DNA of 64,000 nt from Adiantum capillus-veneris. Its lineage: Eukaryota; Streptophyta; Polypodiopsida; Polypodiales; Pteridaceae. Below, piece after piece: positions 24,204 through 37,121 of this stretch (position 1 is the first letter of the stretch; the number at the start of each line of letters is the position of its first letter). Under the pieces are notes generated by a model. That model was given only the letters and a program-made list of their open reading frames with translations, did not search any database and was not told the DNA's origin. The translations under genes were made by a program, and so were the position numbers. The stretch is from contig CM043952.1 of the NCBI GenBank assembly GCA_014529385.2, positions 155,715,057 through 155,779,056 of the forward strand, given 5' to 3'.

Positions 24204-27200
24204 GTTAAACAAATTTTCTGTCTTGCTCTAGGGAATTTCTATAAATACTGTGTACCTTTGCTGAGACTGTTTTGAGAAAGTTTTAGAAAAAACCAGTTAA
24301 TTCATTTCCGGATACTGAACTTTCGTGTGTAAAAGGTGTAAGAGGAGATATAAGATTGGCTTGCTTTGAGATTGATGCAAGTTATGGTTTTTCTTTGACT
24401 GATGTAGTATGGGTCAGTGAAATAAGTGGAAGGGGAAATAAAAAACTGGTTTTGTATGCTAGATCTTTTTTGGAGGGGATTAGTCTGACACTGTCGGCTA
24501 TGGAATAATATGACTTGAGCATGTCTAACGGCATGATTATGGAGTGGACTGCATTGGAAAAGGTAAAGTTAGCTGGGATTATTCAATTGTTTGATGAATG
24601 TCTAGCTGGACTTTACATAGAGCTAGAAATTCACAAATATCTAAAAAATAAGCTAAAAATAGTGTGCATGTAATGTTTGAGACCTTTGTCTGTTGTAATA
24701 CTAAGGAGTCGGAGTACATTTTGTACATGTGCTCACCTCAGACTGTATAAACTCAGAATACTGGTACCGAATTTTTGGAATGAAGAGACTTTGAATAAAT
24801 GAAAGGCTGTTTTCAGATTCGCTGACCATATTGGATACTGACCTTTCTTGTGTCAAACTGAAAATATCTCTTACTCTAGAGACTGGCAATTGTTATTTTG
24901 AAGCTATGCTGATAAAAAGTTTTGAAAGGCCTTGAAAAACCAGTAATATTGGTTTTTAAAAAAATGGAAAATTGTTCCGGAAACTGTTCTTACAGGTTTA
25001 TGGGAGTAATTTTAGTGGGAGTACATGTCTGCTATGGGACAGATAGGAAATTGTAACCCTCTTTGACTAATGGTGTTTGTTTTCGTAAAATAAACAAAAA
25101 AATAGATATATAACCTGGTTTTGGAAACTGACTCTTACTGTTAAGGGAAGAAGTGTGAATGGCTCAATTAAACTAAGAACTACCTAGTTTTTTTTGAATG
25201 ATGGTGGTAATATATCTGGTTGTCGTAAAAAGTGCTGTAAAACTGGTTTTCTGAGGAATAAACTGTTTAAAAAGAAAAAAGAAAAATGGGGAGACTGCCA
25301 GGTATAAGGGAGTTTGACTGCTGAGGTAAGAGGATTGTATGGTACTTAAAGGAAAGGAATTGTATATATGGGTGATGATGTTATGTTCTGTTAAAAAACT
25401 ACTCATAGATATAATGTACTCTTGAAAGGGATACTGCAAAAAAAACCAGAAATTCACAAAAAAATGAGCCGTAATTATCTTATAAAGTTGAAAAGATATT
25501 TTGGCTTATTGTAACACTACTTTGATGAGGTCCTTTTGGTAAGAGGACAGTCCCTTGACTGATTCACTTTCTAAGTTCTGGTACCTCTTCTATTGAATCA
25601 GCTGTAGATTATTCTGAGGGCACTTAATACAGGTTTCGGAAATGGTGTCCTGGCATCTGATATTTGGTTGGTAGTAAGTAGTATCTCATAACCACGTGTA
25701 GGAGAAAATTTTGGTTTTGCAAATTGACTTAACTGGTTTTACCACATTACATCACCTACTAGTAAGATCGAATTGTTTTTTAGAGCAGATGCCTATCTCA
25801 CTGAATCGGCTAAAAACTAGTTTGTATTTACTTAGTACTAGCTTCTGATATGTTGCTCTTTCTCTAATTCTTGATAAAGCTGAGAGTGGCAACACACACT
25901 AGGTTGATTAAGAGAGGCAACACATACCGGATTGTCTATAGAGCTAAAGAGTGGTAACACATACCGGATTAATCTGGTTGCAAAGTTACTTGATCTTTTT
26001 TTCATCTCATACTATGAAGTTTAGTGATAGTGTTCGGTGACTTACCATTACTTCAACATAGTGGTGTTTGAGGTCTTAAGGTCTTGGTTGGTTTGAACCT
26101 CGGCTATTCAATAGAATTTGCTTGTCATCATCTGCTGGCTTCCTAATTTCATTCAAGTATATATTAACTGATTCGTACCTAACATCTTGCAGTATATACA
26201 AAAAAGCTTCTAGAAGTTGGTTTTTTAAGGCCTTGGTAGTATAAAGAAAGTCATATAATTCCCTTTAATTGATCTTTGCTGGTTAATCTTTTGTCGTATC
26301 TTTCTCGGACAAGGTCTGAGTCTGATCTAAGTACTGACTCATCTAGTGATTTATGATATATATTTATAAAAACAGTTTATATGTCGCTTGGGCTACAATA
26401 TGTCAGACATGACATGATAAGCATAAATATTTCTTGAGAAATAATGTTTTTTTAATAAAAATAAAAAAATAAAAAAGGGAGTGAGCTCAGGTTTATAAAT
26501 TTGGAAATTCTGACATACATAGATGCTTTATGAGTGTTCACTTTCCAGTATCAGATTGGCAAAAATGCCAAAGAAACGTTTTTTCAAATATAAACAATAT
26601 ACTAGTTAAGAACTATGTGTTTTTTTAAGGTGACATGGATAACAACTGGGATGCCTTGCATCACCTGCGTACAGTCACGTGCTAATGAATAGTTTTCTTG
26701 TGGCTATGGGTGCAGGTGAGGGCTACCTTCCTTGAGTAAAATGTCCAGTTCTTAACAAATGGTGGATCTCTTAGTGTGACGCAAATTTTCCAGACTTTGG
26801 GTTTATGGATCCTTGAGCTGTATCTTGTTATCTTCATTACCTTGTACAAAATTTATTTTCAACTGCAAATAAATTATTGTGCAAAGCCACTGTAATTTTC
26901 TAGAATTGTTAGTCTGTGAACAGTTAGTGTTCGTTTGAGTATATATATATAGATTTAAAACTTCTACACACACAATAAACGCAAAAGGGAGATTGACTTG
27001 ACTGTTGGTCTCTCTCAGACTATGACTCTAGAAACTTTCGCCTATGATAGTATAATGATTGTACTCTTATAGGCTGGGGTGCTATCACACAGTCTCTGTG
27101 TTTTTAACCTGACTGGTGATAAGGTTGCTAGCACTACCATACCACTTTATATTTATTTTTCACACTTTACTTTAGATATTATCATTTACATTATTTATTA

Positions 27201-27214
27201 CTTCTGTTTACCAG

Positions 27215-28780
27215 GTCATGGGAAAGCTCACTGCAAGAATGAAAGTTTGCTCTGACCCTGAAAAAAGAGCTATGATTTCAGAGAAACTTCGTCTAGCTAA
27301 AGAAATTGAAAAGACCTTCCCTTGTGTCTCTTATAGGGCTAGGCCCTATCTCCATAGGGCTGTAAAATTCAAAAATATGTAACTCTTTGTTTTAGATCCT
27401 CAGGTCTATACTCCTCTTCCTAGACTATGGAATTCTAACTTATGATATTTTTGCAGATTGTTTCCCTTTCCCAAGGACTTGCTCTTCGTGTGGAACCTCT
27501 CTCCCTTGCCTCTCTTCTGGTGCTTAAATGTATACAAGATAGAGAAGCTTCTGCCCTAATTTATGATGCTTCGAAGGAGTCTAGTCTATCTCTTGTCCAA
27601 CTGATTTCATTTGACCTATGGGTTGAAGTACTAGCTCTCCTTGTAAAAAACAATTCTGATGGTATCAAACTTTTGATGGAATTTTCTTTGAATCTAGCCG
27701 GACTTTCCAAAGCACATATTCAAGACTTAGCGTCTTTTTCTTCCAAAGGTTCTGAACTGTCCAATCTTCTTAGAAAATTTTGTGGCCTTAGTCCGATCTT
27801 TGTTACAGCTCCCTCTACGCCTATTGTCCCTCCACCGAATAGCCTCTTATGTAGAGATGCAGTCGCCTTAGAAGCAGTTAAGGAATTTCAGAAATACCTT
27901 TGTTCACTCAGTGAAGCCTCGCTTTTGGACATGGTACCAAAAGTTTCTAGGGCCTTTCCTTTCTTACCGTCATGACAAGTTCAGGTAGAATCCTTGGGAG
28001 TTGAGCACAGGCTATGGATGTTTCCAAATAAAGGATTTCTTGCACCCATATCCATGGAAACCTGGGTCTTCCTTGCCAACTTGGCCCCTGCTACTATTGA
28101 GGAATGCAAACTTAAAGTGTTGAAAGGAATCCAGCTCTTGGACAAAGGGGATCTTATTAAAGCCCCTTTTAATATGCGTTTCCTTGATGATAAAAAATGT
28201 AGTTCGAATACTGGGTTATATGAAAGAACTAAAGTAGTTATGACCTTTAGTAAAAGCAATGCTGATTACTACACCGAGACAGTGTGGAATGTGTTCAGGC
28301 CTTACTTTAAGTGTGCTTGCAGATTCTTAGACCCAAAAGCTTCCTACGAGTCAAGCATAATTTTGTTTGACCATGCTATTTGGTATGCCCTCAACAATCT
28401 ACCTAGTATCTTTCCTGATAAAGCAGAAGAATTTCACCTTTCCCTCTTTTGCTCGTGGCTCGGTGGAAAAGCGAAGGATTTGGTCTTAGCCCAAATTGCC
28501 TTTATTCAGTATAGATCAATTATGCGTGACACTCCTGAAGAGCTTGGATCTGATGGATGTGGGACTCTACTAACCACTTATGGCGGCTTTAAAGGTATCA
28601 AAAGTATAGTTGGCCAAATTAAACCAAATATTGAAGAGGATGAATCTCAAGTTTCCAAACGTCCTAATACTCTTGTCTCTCTGGCGGCGTCTTACACCTC
28701 TTTCTTAACTCCCTCCTCGAGTGAATCAGTGTTTGGGAGAGGGAGAGGTAGAAGTTATGTGAGAGGTAGGGGAAGAAACC
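27215..28780 (+). pseudogene. Gag-like N-terminal half of the Penelope-like polyprotein
   Basis: Sequence from 27215 to 27361 (MGKLTARMKVCSDPEKRAMI onward) ends at GCT|GTAAAA. A 95-bp intron with a TTTTTGCAG acceptor at 27456 would fuse it in frame to the long ORF from 27457. That ORF continues to about 28780 with one in-frame TGA at 27973. The protein is mostly helical in appearance, with SLASLLVLKCIQDREAS and WVEVLALLVKNNSD early and FDHAIWYALNNLPSIFPDKA later. It ends in an RG-rich segment (FGRGRGRSYVRGRGRNL, about 28729-28781) that probably binds nucleic acid. I find no known domain, so Gag-like is by position and the basic RG tail. Confidence 0.55.
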
Positions 28781-30650
28781 TACCAGTCATAAACCTTTTG
28801 GATATGTAAAATGCAGGATCGAAGGATTGCTTGCGGAAGACGTTACCTACCTCCAAAGGATGAAGTGTGTAATAGGGGCTACTATTTCGGCTTCTTCACT
28901 CCATATTGTAGAGTTGGATTTCTTTACTCCCCAAGCTGTCTTTTCAGAATGTTTTGGACATATTTTTGGGTCGAATTTATTACTAAAGGATGTGATGATT
29001 GCATCTAACTTAGAAATCATCTCGGATCCTCATGTAAGGAGTCTCTTGAGTAATGGCTTGAATCATATTCCTCCTTTTCCACTAAATCCTCAATGTGCCT
29101 TATCAGCACTACTTGAATGCCTGGCCGACTTGGCCTTAAAACTCCAACTGGAGGAGGTTCACTTCCAACTTACATCAACACTCAAAAGTATTTTTTGGAA
29201 AAAGATCAGTCTTTTGCCACAAATGTGGCTAAGCATTGTATCACTACTTGGCTTACGCCAAAAATAAAGACCTCTATCTATGATATTAAAAAGAAATGGC
29301 TCATTATTGGCCTAGAAAAAGCATCAAACACTGCATCCTTTATATGTAAAAAATTGGCATTTGAGGCTGCCATTCAAGACTTAATAGTAATGACTTTCTT
29401 AACTTGATTACTCTCCACTTTGCGTAGCTACAACATTAAACATTGAATTATCAGGACTCGGTTATTATCCTGAATCTCTGAAAATTCCTGTACTCTTCCC
29501 AACATACAAAATTCATAAGCATAAATTCAGATGGATTTTTGACGCTTCAAAAAGCTTGTTCTCCTATGTTACGAATGATATCACCCACTTCTTAAACTTT
29601 GTCCTACTAGAAATCGAAAATATCTGTGCCATCAAACACAGAGATATAAAGAGATTCAGAAATGTAGATTATTGTCCTTTTTGGGTCATAAAAAACGCAG
29701 CTGAGGTATTTATCAACCTCCCAGAAAGCATTTACTCTATCTTCACGGCTGACATAACTCAATGCTATGAAAATATCCCTTTAGATGGGCCATTTGGTCT
29801 TTTTTATACCTTATCGTGTCTTATAAAGATTGCCTTTGCCCACATAAAGGAACTTGGGACTTGTATCTCACAAAAAGGGAATAAAGGATGGGTAAAAAAA
29901 TCGAATAAATCTGCACCTTTCATCTTTAAAGAGTAAGATCTATATAAGTATATCTTTTGGCTACTGAGTAACAGCTGTATCCAATTAGGTAATACCTGCT
30001 ACAAACAAACTCTAGGGATACCAATGGGTTTTGCATGCTGTCCGATTATGTGTAATCTTTATCTCTGTTACTTCGAGTATCATTGGCTCCTTAAAATATT
30101 AACTAAACCAGCAAGTAATTCATTACTCACACACTTTGCACATTCATTCAGATTTATGGATGACCTTTGTAGCATCAACAACCCCATATTTGAGACTACA
30201 CTTAAAGATATTTATCCACCTTGCTTAAGTATTGAACCTACATTCTCTGAGAGAGTACTATGGTAGGATAAATGGATCGTTTCTAGAACACACTTTCTGA
30301 ATATTGAGTTTACGTTAATTTCCCCATTTTTGGGAAACTTTTATACTCGCTTTTTTTGGAAAAGAGAAAAGCTTAAGCTTATGTCCTCTGAATTTACGAA
30401 GAAAAAAAGAAATAGACCGTACAAAAATTCTCTACACACTTGTCGAGGAATGCTTTTTCTTATAATGTATGCCTCTTCCGACTGTTTTAGAGCATATGAA
30501 GAGATAGATACTTTGATTACCAAGTGCATTAAGAACGGGTTTACAAAAAAAGACCTGGTTGCATGCATCTGCAACTCCTTAGAAAAACACAACTGGACCT
30601 ACCTTAAATTTGACTTACAAAATCTGATTAGTCTACTTAAATCAGACTGA
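28781..30650 (+). pseudogene. Penelope-type reverse transcriptase, endonuclease-less, broken
   Basis: The frame follows the RG-rich tail after a one-base shift near 28780 (SHKPFGYVKC). RT landmarks in order are LLSNGLNHIPPFPL (motif 0-like), LEKASNTASFICKK, FPTYKIHKHKFRWIFDAS (the I-H-K motif), FTADITQCYENIPLDG (motif A aspartate), GIPMGFACCPIMCNLYL (motif B), FRFMDDLCSINNP (motif C, xMDD) and a C-terminal RPYKNSLHTCRGMLFL thumb-like block. Further shifts near 29180 and 29405 and stops at 29934 and 30264 disable it. After the thumb the frame ends at 30650; no GIY-YIG or other endonuclease follows or precedes. Endonuclease-less Penelope-like elements are known from several eukaryotic groups. 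Assignment to this class rests on motifs alone. Confidence 0.65.
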
Positions 30651-30762
30651 ATCTAACCTCAGCATAACCTGGTGCATAGTAATACAAATACTTCTTGAGG
30701 TTGTAGGCCCCTATTCTATGAGGTCTACTACCTCATAAGATTTGGTGCCTGGGAATGGGTGG

Positions 30763-30926
<164 letters not shown>

Positions 30927-31010
30927 GATAGCATGAGGTATTTCATCTGACTCTTCTATTACATGGGACAAAAAGAAGCAGGGCTGATAAGTATTTTGGG
31001 AGCACCTCAT

Positions 31011-31526
31011 CTACATCTCTATTAAACCGCCCATTACATGATCACACAAACAGCTATCGCAGTAAAAGCAGGTGTTTGGACGCTCTGCTAAAGGAAATAT
31101 ATGAGTCGCCAAGACTAACCCATACTCCCGGGTGCGTGGAGCACAGTTAAAATACCCTCTTAATTGATGACCATAACTACGATACAAAAAGATCTTATGA
31201 AGTGGAAGGAATTGGGCTAGCAGGTATAACCGCTCTGAAAAACCTGGCTTCATTGAATGTTTTAGGTAATAATACTGTGGCCCTAGGCCCAGAGCCTCAG
31301 TAACCATCGCTAATCTGATATTGTTCCTAAAATGCTCGCGACCCCAAAGGGTTACACGAGTCAGTCGATTTTGGTATGACCACCATTTAGTCTGGGAAAC
31401 AGAGGTTCCTAGTTGCGAGAATAGATGTAGTTCATAACGGAGTAAAGTAGCTCTTCGAGTAGAGTCACCTGATTGATAAAGGTGTGCTGTTGCTATGGAA
31501 AAAACCAGTTCTCGGTTGTAGGCCAT
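31011..31526 (-). CDS. Antisense ORF in right repeat, ~171 residues, unknown
   Basis: Same ORF as 22833-23348, also uninterrupted. By eye the nucleotide differences between the two copies mostly change residues (for example V/L, D/G, R/H, L/F, H/R), which looks like neutral drift since the repeats arose. The C-terminal Cys/His cluster is intact. Confidence 0.4.
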   Translation of the reverse strand: MAYNRELVFSIATAHLYQSGDSTRRATLLRYELHLFSQLGTSVSQTKWWSYQNRLTRVTLWGREHFRNNIRLAMVTEALGLGPQYYYLKHSMKPGFSERLYLLAQFLPLHKIFLYRSYGHQLRGYFNCAPRTREYGLVLATHIFPLAERPNTCFYCDSCLCDHVMGGLIEM

Positions 31527-32314
31527 TTTTTGATTAACACACCTGAGGAGCAAATATACGGATATGTATATTACTTGAGTACTGTTACTCCTTACTGTTA
31601 CCTTGGATGTGTTTATGTATAAGTGTCATCTGGCTTTTATACTTTGAGTCGGAATTGGAAGTAATAATTAATCACAAAAAAGTGTTGTTGCTATGTAGTG
31701 TATCATACACCATTAAGATCCTTGCTGGTATACTTTACCCTAGTGGATGGTTGCATGACTTAAGCTGAGTATAAGGATCAGTTGAATGTGTAATGGGATG
31801 TGTGGGATCAACCTGAGCCAGGTTCTAAAAGCTCTAAAGTTGATTCGAACCGGGTATCGACCGCATTGGTTTTTTTAGTTGGTATACATAATGAGACTTG
31901 ATATTTTTGGACTTGACCTTGCTTTAAGGTAAATAATATCTCTCTCTCTCTCTATACACTCAGTAGCGTATTTCTTTAAAAGATTCTCTATTGTGTCGGG
32001 CTGCCTGCAAAACGCTACTGCCTGCGCTAGGGTTGAGGTGGCAGGTGAGTGTAATAGCAAATGCTGGGGTGAGTTGATCAAGATCAAACCGGATCTTCAG
32101 TTGGGATAATCCCGGAGTATCTGGCCCATATGGGCGCCGTCTAATGCTGTAGCTGGTCCAAGTCAGTGGCGGATCCCCTCCCGATTTGCTTCAGCAAAGT
32201 ATAAATGCCCCTTAAAAAAGTGAGTACTCTTGCTCACTTAGCATCGTGCTGTATTCACTTGTGTGCATTCTATACTGTGAGGGTTAGAAGATATTTTCTA
32301 CTGTGTGCTCAATC

Positions 32315-32371
32315 ATGCCGAAAAAGAATGGAAAGGAGATTGTGGATGCTTCGTCGTCTCCTAATCTACAG
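32315..32371 (+). other. Candidate first coding exon (right repeat; open)
   Basis: 19 codons from ATG 32315, MPKKNGKEIVDASSSPNLQ, ending at the donor CAG|GTTAAA. This is the counterpart of 24147-24203 without the stop codon. No downstream coding unit follows in this copy, because the repeat ends at (AC)n. Confidence 0.4.
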
Positions 32372-35132
32372 GTTAAACAAATTTTCTCTCTTGCTCTAGG
32401 GAATTTCTATAAATACTGTGTACCTTTGCTGAGACTGTTTTGAGAAAGTTTTAAAAAAAACCAGTTAATTCATTTCCGGATACTGAACTTTCGTGTGTAA
32501 AAGGTGTAAGAGGAGATATAAGATTGGCTTGCCTTGGGATTGATGCAAGTTATGGTTTTTCTTTGACTGATGTAGTATGGGTCCGTGAAATCAGTGGAAG
32601 GGGAAATAAAAAACTGGTTTTGTATGCTATATCTTTTTTGGAGGGGATTAGTCTGACACTGTCGGCTATGGAATATTATGACTTGAGCATGTCTAATGGC
32701 ATGATTATGGAGTGGACTGCATTGGAAAAGGTAAAGTTAGCTTGGATTATTCAATTGTTTGATGAATGTCTAGCTGGACTTTACACAGAGCCAAAAATTC
32801 ACAAATATCTAAAAAATAAGCTAAAAATAGTGTGCATGTAATGTTGGAGACCTTTGTCTGCTGTAATAATAAGGAGTCGGAGTACATTTTGTACATGTGC
32901 TGACCTCAGACTGAATAAACTCAGAATACTGGTACCGAATTTTTGGAATGAAGAGACTTTGAATAAATGAAAGGCTGTTTTCAGATTCGCTGACCATATT
33001 GGATATTGACCTTTCTTGTGTCAAACTGAAAATATCTCTTACTCTAGAGACTGGCAATTGTTATTTTGAAGCTATGCTGATAAAAAGTTTTGAAAGGCCT
33101 TGAAAAACCAGTAATATTGGTTTTTGAAAAAATGGAAAATTGTTCCGAAAACTGTTCTTACAGGTTTATGGGAGTAATTTTAGTGGGAGTACATGTCTGC
33201 TATGGGACAGATAGGAAATTGTAACCCTCTTTGACTAATGGTGTTCGTTTTTGTAAAATAAACAAAAAAATAGATATATAACCTGGTTTTGGAAACTGAC
33301 TCTTACTGTTAAGGGAAGAAGTGTGAATGGCTCAATTAAACTAAGAACTACCTAGTTTTTTTTGAATGATGGTGGTAATATGTCTGGTTGTCGTAAAAAG
33401 TGCTGTAAAACTGGTTTTATGAGGAATAAACTGTTTAAAAAGAAAAAAGAAAAATGGGGAGACTGCCAGGTATAAGGGAGTTTGACTGCTGAGGTAAGAG
33501 GATTGTATGGTACTTAAAGGAAAGGAATTGTATATATGGGTGATGATGTTATGTTCTGTTAAAAAACTACTCATAGATATAATGTACTCTTGAAAGGGAT
33601 ACTGCAAAAAAAACCAAAAATTCACAAAAAAATGAGCTGTAATTATCTTATAAAGTTGAAAAGTTATTTTGGCTTATTGTAACACTACTTTGATGAGGTC
33701 CTTTTGGTAAGAGGACAGTCCCTTGACTGATTCACTTTCTAAGTTCTGGTTTCTATTCTATTGAATCAGCTGTAGATTATTCTGAGGGCACTTAATACAG
33801 GTTTCGGAAATGGTGTCCTGGCATCTGATATTTGGTTGGTAGTAAGTAGTATCTCATAACCACGTGTAGGAGAAAATTTTGGTTTTGCAAATTGACTTAA
33901 CTGGTTTTACCACATTACATCACCTACTAGTAAGATCGAATTGTTTTTTAGAGCAGATGCCTATCTCACTGAATCAGCTAAAAACTAGTTTGTATTTACT
34001 TAGTACTAGCTTCTGATATGTTGCTCTTTCTCTAATTCTTGATAAAGCTGAGAGTGGCAACACACACTAGGTTGATTAAGAGAGGCAACACGTACCGGAT
34101 TGTCTATAGAGCTAAAGAGTGGTAACACATACCGGATTAATCTGGTTGCAAAGTTACTTGATCTTTTTTTCATCTCATACTATGAAGTTTAGTGATAGTG
34201 TTCGGTGACTTACCATTACTTCAACATAGTGGTGTTTGAGGTCTTAAGGTCTTGGTTGGTTTGAACCTCGGCTATTCAATAGAATTCGCTTGTCATCATC
34301 TGCTGGCTTCCTAATTTCATTCAAGTATATATTAACTGATTCGTACCTAACATCTTGCAGTATATACAAAAAAGCTTCTAGAAGTTGGTTTTTTAAGGCC
34401 TTGGTAGTATAAGGAAAGTCATATAATTCCCTTTAACTGATCTTTGCTGGTTAATCTTTTGTCGTATCTTTCTCGGACAAGGTGTGAGTCTGATCTAAGT
34501 ACTGACTCATCTAGTGCTTTATGATATATATTTAAAAAAATAGTTTATATCTCGCTTGGGCTACAGTATGTCAGACATGATATGATAAGCATAAATATTT
34601 CTTGAGAAATAATGTTTTTTTAATAAAAATAAAAAAATAAAAAAAGGGAGTGAGCTCAGGTTTATAAATTTGGAAATTCTGACATACATAGATGCTTTAT
34701 GAGTGTTCACTTTCCAGTATCAGATTGGCAAAAATGCCAAAGAAATGTTTTTTCAAATATAAACAATATACTAGTTAAGAACTATGTGTTTTTTAAAGGT
34801 GACATGGATAACAACTGGGATGCCCTGCATCACCTGCGTACAGTCATGTGCTAATGAATAGTTTTCTTGTGGCTATGGGTGCAGGTGAGGGCTACCTTCC
34901 TTGAGTAAAATGTCCAGTTCTTAACAAATGGTGGATCTCTTAGTGTGACGCAAATTTTCCAGACTTTGGGTTTATGGATCCTTGAGCTGTATCTTGTTAT
35001 CTTCATTACCTTGTACAAAATTTATTTTCAACTGCAAATAAATTATTGTGCAAAGCCACTGTAATTTTCTAGAATTGTTAGTCTGTGAACAGTTAGTGTT
35101 CGTTTGTGTATATATATATAGATTTAAAATTG

Positions 35133-35134
<2 letters not shown>

Positions 35135-35200
<66 letters not shown>
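35135..35200. repeat. (AC)n microsatellite at the right edge of the Penelope-like element
   Basis: 33 perfect AC units. This position corresponds to the short (AC)n at 26966-26974 in the left repeat. Confidence 0.97.
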
Positions 35201-35203
<3 letters not shown>

Positions 35204-36889
35204 CTCTTCCTCTCCATCACCCTGTGCAAGTGGCATCCTGGTGGCCCCTAAACAACCACCTCAAGCTCCAAAAGCACTCTCTTGTTACCAACAAAATGCT
35301 CTTAGCCTTTCTCCTTTGCTCCTCTCCCAGAATCTCAATAAGGTCCACGTCCTTGGAGGCCTCAGTTCTCCTTTTATCGGCTGCTGACTTGGCACCCCTT
35401 TGTGAGCCCTCTGTAAATTTCCCATGAGGTTGTGCAAGGTCTGGATTAGGGCCCACGTCACCTCGATTAGCTGGTCATTGGAATACAGTGGTGGAGGTGT
35501 CGCATCCCAACTCCTTGAGCTTTCTCCCAACCCCTTCTCCCCTTCCATTGTTGCGTGTTTTTGCTCATATGGATTGTGGGTCTGCTGCTTCTTGATCACT
35601 GTTGTTGTCAGTATTGGGTAGCTCAAGCTCACTCAAGTGTTATCACTAATAGTAACTTGCATCATCCTCTACTTCAAATAGTCATACTCGGAAAAATTGG
35701 TATCCAATATCAATATTAGCATATCCCAAAATTTGGCGAAAATGCAAGTATCTGATTATACTTGGCTTCCAAGATTAGAATTAGGGGAGGGAGGGAGGTT
35801 TGAGAGATTTATCATATGAGAAAGGGAGACAAGCAAAGTAGAGCACTGGTGATTTTCGCAAGGGGATTGATCATGGGGGGATTGGATTGCAGATCTTGAG
35901 AATCTTGACTTGCATCGAGTTGCACAAGCAGAACCTCCTTTGGCCTTGGCAAGAACACCTATAGACGATGGTGGGCAAGGGTCAATTTCAACATTGAGTA
36001 GTAGTAATTAGCTCCCGCTCCCCTTTCCCACTATGATAGGCCATCTTCTTCAGTATGATCACCTCTTATGGCTCTCAGTAATTGAGCTTTGTTAGGTAGC
36101 CATGGAACTTACATATAATGACAAACTTGAGATTAAATTGGTATTCTCAAGTAGACAATCAAAATCTGGTCTAGCTATATGGTGGTCCCGAGGTGGGTGT
36201 ACAGGCAGACCATTAGACTTCACAACAGGCGTATGTGGGATTTTACTGTTGTTCATGGACTTTAGTGTGCTTAGCATGAGCTTTCCACCTTCCATCATGT
36301 AATTCAACCCTTGCATGCTTCCCGTGCTTATCTCCCATCTTGACCTCTTTAGAGCTACACTAAATAATGTGTGACCCTAAATATTTACATGATAGGCCTG
36401 GTTATTTAATCACTTTTTTTAACTTGTTCTCCTTGTTTTTTTTATTGGTGAGTGTTGCAATGAGTGCTCAGAAGAAAGTTATGACTAAGGGTAGTGGGAG
36501 TGGGTTCTTGAGTGTGTTTAATGATGTTGCCAGCATGGAGGCCAGAGGTAACTTGTGTTGATGGGTGAAAACTTAAAAGGCTCTCAAGAAGGTGCAGTTA
36601 CCGAAATGGCATCATTGTGGAGGTTTATTTTTTGAGGTTATCGCTTCCTCGTTAGATAAGGGTAGTGACTAGGCTAGTCCCCTAAAACCCTAGGTCCTTC
36701 CCTCACGTGCTATCTTTTGCTCACTTTCTCTTTCTTGCCCTACGCTTTTTTGAACAATCCTATACATTTATATTGGGTTTTCAAGCCCTCGACCACTCTC
36801 CACCTAATGCTTCAGAAGCCTCTTTGCAGGTTGTGGCTCAGTTATGCTCGGCTTCTTGCAGAGGAGCATCTCAAGCCGTTTTTCAGTGC
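35201..36889. other. Unassigned sequence of the TIR element
   Basis: Frames of up to about 115 codons (for example 35285-35632, minus) have no domain I recognise. It continues across Copia-2 into 42189-42682, since the TTTCC duplication shows those two sides were once adjacent. Confidence 0.4.
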
Positions 36890-36894
36890 TTTCC

Positions 36895-37121
36895 TGTTGT
36901 AATTAGGGTTACAGAGATACACACACAGCTTGGAGAAGACGAAGGAAGCTCAAGGCACACAATAGAGAGTGTATTACTTAGTGTGCAATGGAAAGACAGA
37001 TAGCCCTAGAGTGATGGGCGTATATACAATACTCGGGGGAAAAAACCTCCTAAAGAGGGAAAAAATGCCCCGGCAGTCCTAGTGTGTTCACACACATCAC
37101 TACCACATGTATATGGTAACA
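36895..37121 (-). repeat. Copia-2 3' LTR
   Basis: 227-bp copy. It differs from the 5' copy by roughly nine substitutions and a small indel near the AAAAAATGCCCCGGC segment. Confidence 0.92.

Larger units (their letters stand above)
22748..26965 (+). repeat. Left 4.2-kb direct repeat of the Penelope-like element
   Basis: Collinear with 30926-35134 throughout, with scattered single-base differences and small indels. It begins AGATAGCATGAGG directly after (AC)n and ends at GATTTAAAACTTCT before a short (AC)n. It contains an antisense ORF (22833-23348), a short (CT)n near 23761, and a candidate first coding exon at 24147-24203. The start and end lack TG...CA, so this is not a conventional LTR. 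Confidence 0.93.

Noticed and set aside
24398-24430. Hammerhead-ribozyme-like core (CTGATG...GAAA) in the 4.2-kb repeat
   Set aside because: Penelope-like elements often carry hammerheads, so I looked. Here the core reads CTGATGT, not CTGANGA, and the sequence between it and GAAA does not form a stem II. A covariance-model search of both repeats would settle it.
25515-25560. Second hammerhead candidate (TTTGATGAGGTCC...GGAC)
   Set aside because: A short GGTCC/GGAC stem is present, but the CUGA core and the GAAA box are missing.
35285-35632. 115-codon minus-strand frame as a host gene
   Set aside because: No recognisable domain, and it overlaps other short frames; the context is transposon interior.
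36660-36700. Telomere-like CCCTAAAACCCTAGG
   Set aside because: Two imperfect units only; not a telomeric array.
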